This document shows, piece after piece, positions 13,778 through 14,090 of a stretch of 14,090 nt of DNA. The notes beneath the pieces were generated by a model. It did not search any database, was not told where the DNA came from, and saw only the letters and a list, made by a program, of their open reading frames with translations. Each line of letters begins with the position of its first letter. The first letter of the stretch is position 1. Origin of the DNA: an uncultured Coriobacteriales bacterium. Lineage in GTDB: Bacteria > Actinomycetota > Coriobacteriia > Coriobacteriales > Atopobiaceae. The position numbers and the translations under genes were made by a program. Location: positions 1 to 14,090 of the forward strand of contig CAMZCV010000007.1 of NCBI GenBank assembly GCA_947305035.1, given 5' to 3'.

Positions 13778-14090
13778 AGGCTGCGGGACCCACGAACACG
13801 CCGGAAAATGCGGTGAAGAGGCCCTTGGCGGTCGCATAGGCTATGCCGCGACCCAGGGCGAACTTGATGAGCTGTGCGAGGCCAAGGAAGATTCCCACGG
13901 TGAGCAGGCACACGATGAGGCGCACGACCTTGCGCTTGATGCTGCAGTCTGTGGAGAAGCGCACATAGCGGTGCTCGAGGAACCATCCCACCACGATGCC
14001 TGCCAAGATACCCGCATTGCTGTAGGCGTCGAGCTGCATCTTCGCAGGGTCGACGAGCAGCACGCCGCCCACGTAATCCATGGGATAGGG
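13716..14090 (-). CDS. C-terminal part of a probable PAP2-family membrane phosphatase (5' end outside window)
   Basis: The last 124 residues of a membrane protein read in from the right edge (PYPMDYVGGVLL) to a stop at 13716-13718. A Gly-rich membrane segment AGILAGIVVGWFLEHRYVRF is followed by a basic loop (STDCSIKRKVVR) and another long hydrophobic stretch. This arrangement resembles the C-terminal half of clostridial and coriobacterial PAP2 lipid phosphatases after the catalytic histidines. The catalytic motifs themselves would be upstream and are not visible, so the family call is by resemblance only. The hydrophilic end EGRFDPSDTGTDRESA is encoded opposite the last codons of the CPBP gene. 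Confidence 0.6.
   Translation of the reverse strand, partial: PYPMDYVGGVLLVDPAKMQLDAYSNAGILAGIVVGWFLEHRYVRFSTDCSIKRKVVRLIVCLLTVGIFLGLAQLIKFALGRGIAYATAKGLFTAFSGVFVGPAASTFFEGRFDPSDTGTDRESA

Overview
The window is GC-rich, tightly packed bacterial DNA whose gene families and codon use (strong preference for C or G at third positions) fit an actinobacterial gut anaerobe of the class Coriobacteriia, probably Collinsella or a close relative. That placement is an inference from gene content and has not been tested by a search. Nothing resembles phage, plasmid or CRISPR. The only mobile component is one REP/RAYT-type element.

Left third (1-3170, minus strand): a fermentative glycolysis cluster read leftward. 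A D-lactate dehydrogenase gene comes first, then pyruvate kinase, then a 6-phosphofructokinase that runs off the left edge. The lactate dehydrogenase is broken in this sequence by a net loss of about 52 bp inside the NAD-binding fold, which also shifts the frame. A 116-bp spacer with three short GC-rich hairpins precedes pyruvate kinase.

Centre-left (3171-7177): a 227-bp divergent promoter region, then a plus-strand pair coding for a SERCA-like P-type calcium ATPase and, 3 nt later, the ribosome-assembly GTPase RsgA. The ATPase has a leader of about 110 nt in which a perfect 10-bp inverted repeat covers its ribosome-binding site.

Centre (7175-8094): a RAYT transposase gene with two tandem 31-bp palindromic REP units on each side. 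The outer ends of the element supply the stop codons of rsgA on the left and of the flavoprotein gene on the right. A third REP end supplies the stop of the RAYT itself.

Right half (8092-14090): a minus-strand iron-sulfur flavoprotein gene diverges from an OmpR-type response regulator and histidine kinase pair. These are followed by a VTC-type polyphosphate polymerase and a DUF4956 membrane protein, closed by a strong intrinsic terminator. The response-regulator promoter and the VTC promoter share the same layout: two TTTARGTT-like half-sites 11 bp apart, then 7 nt, then a -10 of the form TAT(A/C)GT. This suggests that the two-component system controls both itself and the polyphosphate module, and it is the most interesting signal in the window. 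The right end holds a CPBP-family membrane protein with similar YQQQAPAP tails at both ends. Its 3' end overlaps by 62 bp the end of a convergent gene, probably a PAP2 phosphatase, that is cut off by the window edge.

Large antisense open frames opposite pyruvate kinase and the ATPase are composition shadows and are not annotated.
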